Positions 63,721-64,000 of a stretch of DNA of 64,000 nt are shown here, one piece after another. This DNA comes from Arthrobacter antibioticus. Lineage in GTDB: Bacteria > Actinomycetota > Actinomycetes > Actinomycetales > Micrococcaceae. Below the pieces are notes generated by a model, which was not told the origin of the DNA, did no database searches, and was given only the letters and a program-made list of their open reading frames with translations. Numbering within the stretch: position 1 is the stretch's first letter; each line of letters begins with the position of its first letter. The translations under genes and the position numbers were made by a program. The DNA lies in the NCBI RefSeq assembly GCF_030063205.1, contig NZ_JASISQ010000004.1:62001-126000 (forward strand), read 5' to 3'.

Positions 63721-64000
63721 GTGAATGTACTCATTGATAACAGTGACTTGTTTCTCACTGGTTTCAAGAACACGGGGATTCTGTTTGTCATCTCTGCGTT
63801 CTTTGCCTTGATTTTGGGCACCATTGTGGCCGGTATGCGAGTCTCCCCGGCACCGGCTATGCGTGCCGCCGGGACGCTTTACGTCAACGCTGTCCGCAAC
63901 ACGCCACTTACACTGATCCTGGCGTTCTTCGCCCTCGGCTACCCTAAATTAGGACTGCCCTCCATCGATTTCATGACGGCCGCCATCGTTGGGCTCTCGC
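63721..64000 (+). CDS. gluC: Glutamate-type ABC transporter permease, N-terminal part (cut by window end)
   Basis: It starts at GTG 63721 and the reading frame stays open to the window end (93 codons). It begins MNVLIDNSDLFLTGFKNTGI, then LFVISAFFALILGTIVAGMRVSPAPAMRAAGTLYVNAVRNTPLTLILAFFA. The VNAVRNTPL motif is the HisM/GlnP-type permease signature. It would form the inner-membrane channel with a second permease beyond the window. Confidence 0.9.
   Translation, partial: MNVLIDNSDLFLTGFKNTGILFVISAFFALILGTIVAGMRVSPAPAMRAAGTLYVNAVRNTPLTLILAFFALGYPKLGLPSIDFMTAAIVGLS

Overview
The window reads as chromosome of a high-GC Gram-positive bacterium, most likely a member of the Micrococcaceae (Arthrobacter-like). 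The reasons are the actinobacterial coproporphyrin-dependent heme pathway (chdC/cpfC/cgoX), the actinobacterial small proteins DUF3107 and DUF3117, and gene orders I recognise from Mycobacterium tuberculosis: LOG protein/DivIVA/tag/DUF3117, O-methyltransferase/sigE, tatB, mrp, DUF1003, PRC-CBS (around Rv1205-Rv1232c), and moeZ/TetR/DUF3107 (around Rv3206c-Rv3209). There is no rRNA, tRNA, prophage, transposase or CRISPR array that I can see. The assignment is from content only.

Layout. 0-9.5 kb: complete late heme pathway, with hemE-cgoX-chdC-cpfC-hemC-hemD-hemB-hemL on the minus strand and hemA divergent. 9.5-16.2 kb: MoeZ/ThiF-rhodanese, TetR and DUF3107, a pterin dehydratase-VOC fusion, then thiamine genes: thiO-thiS-thiG under a TPP riboswitch and thiE divergent. 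16.2-23.6 kb: accessory enzymes and two divergent regulator/target pairs (TetR-NAD epimerase, MarR-FUSC) with visible operators. 23.6-26.0 kb: an SOS-type mutagenesis operon umuD-NUDIX-umuC whose UmuD lacks the catalytic lysine. 26.0-35.5 kb: a glycine/serine one-carbon operon (gcvP-gcvT-gcvH-glyA-sdaA-lipA-MTHFR) behind a tandem glycine riboswitch. 35.5-42.5 kb: an MFS gene, a heavily decayed second MFS gene carrying an octamer array, a ferritin-like protein, an RNB ribonuclease and a DEAD-box helicase. 42.6-47.5 kb: sodium:solute symporter with a 43-residue partner, PHP phosphoesterase, aminopeptidase P. 47.5-52.1 kb: a gene-poor, decaying stretch with GNAT genes and gene remnants. 52.1-61.8 kb: conserved envelope/stress block (YflT-like, PRC-MgtE_N-CBS, DUF1003, Mrp, TatB, SigE, O-methyltransferase, DUF3117, PIG-V-like, Tag, DivIVA, LOG). 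61.8-64 kb: glutamate-type ABC transporter, cut by the window end.

How the parts work together. The glycine operon converts glycine to CO2, ammonia and methylene-THF (GcvPTH), joins a second glycine to make serine (GlyA), and deaminates serine to pyruvate (SdaA). LipA builds the lipoyl group GcvH needs, and the MTHFR-like protein can draw off methylene-THF. The thiamine genes couple ThiO-derived iminoglycine, ThiS sulfur carrier and ThiG to ThiE, with the MoeZ-like protein as a plausible ThiS activator.

The most unusual items are: the K-to-R change in UmuD with a NUDIX gene fused into the polymerase operon by a 4-base overlap; an octamer array that arose inside a dead transporter gene; short interspersed repeats, including two unrelated arrays with the same 32-base period and a 19-base core shared by loci 38 kb apart; a 69-base perfect palindrome between convergent genes; four genes whose -10 hexamer sits 6-7 bases from the start codon; and a structured glyA-sdaA leader that partly resembles a glycine aptamer.
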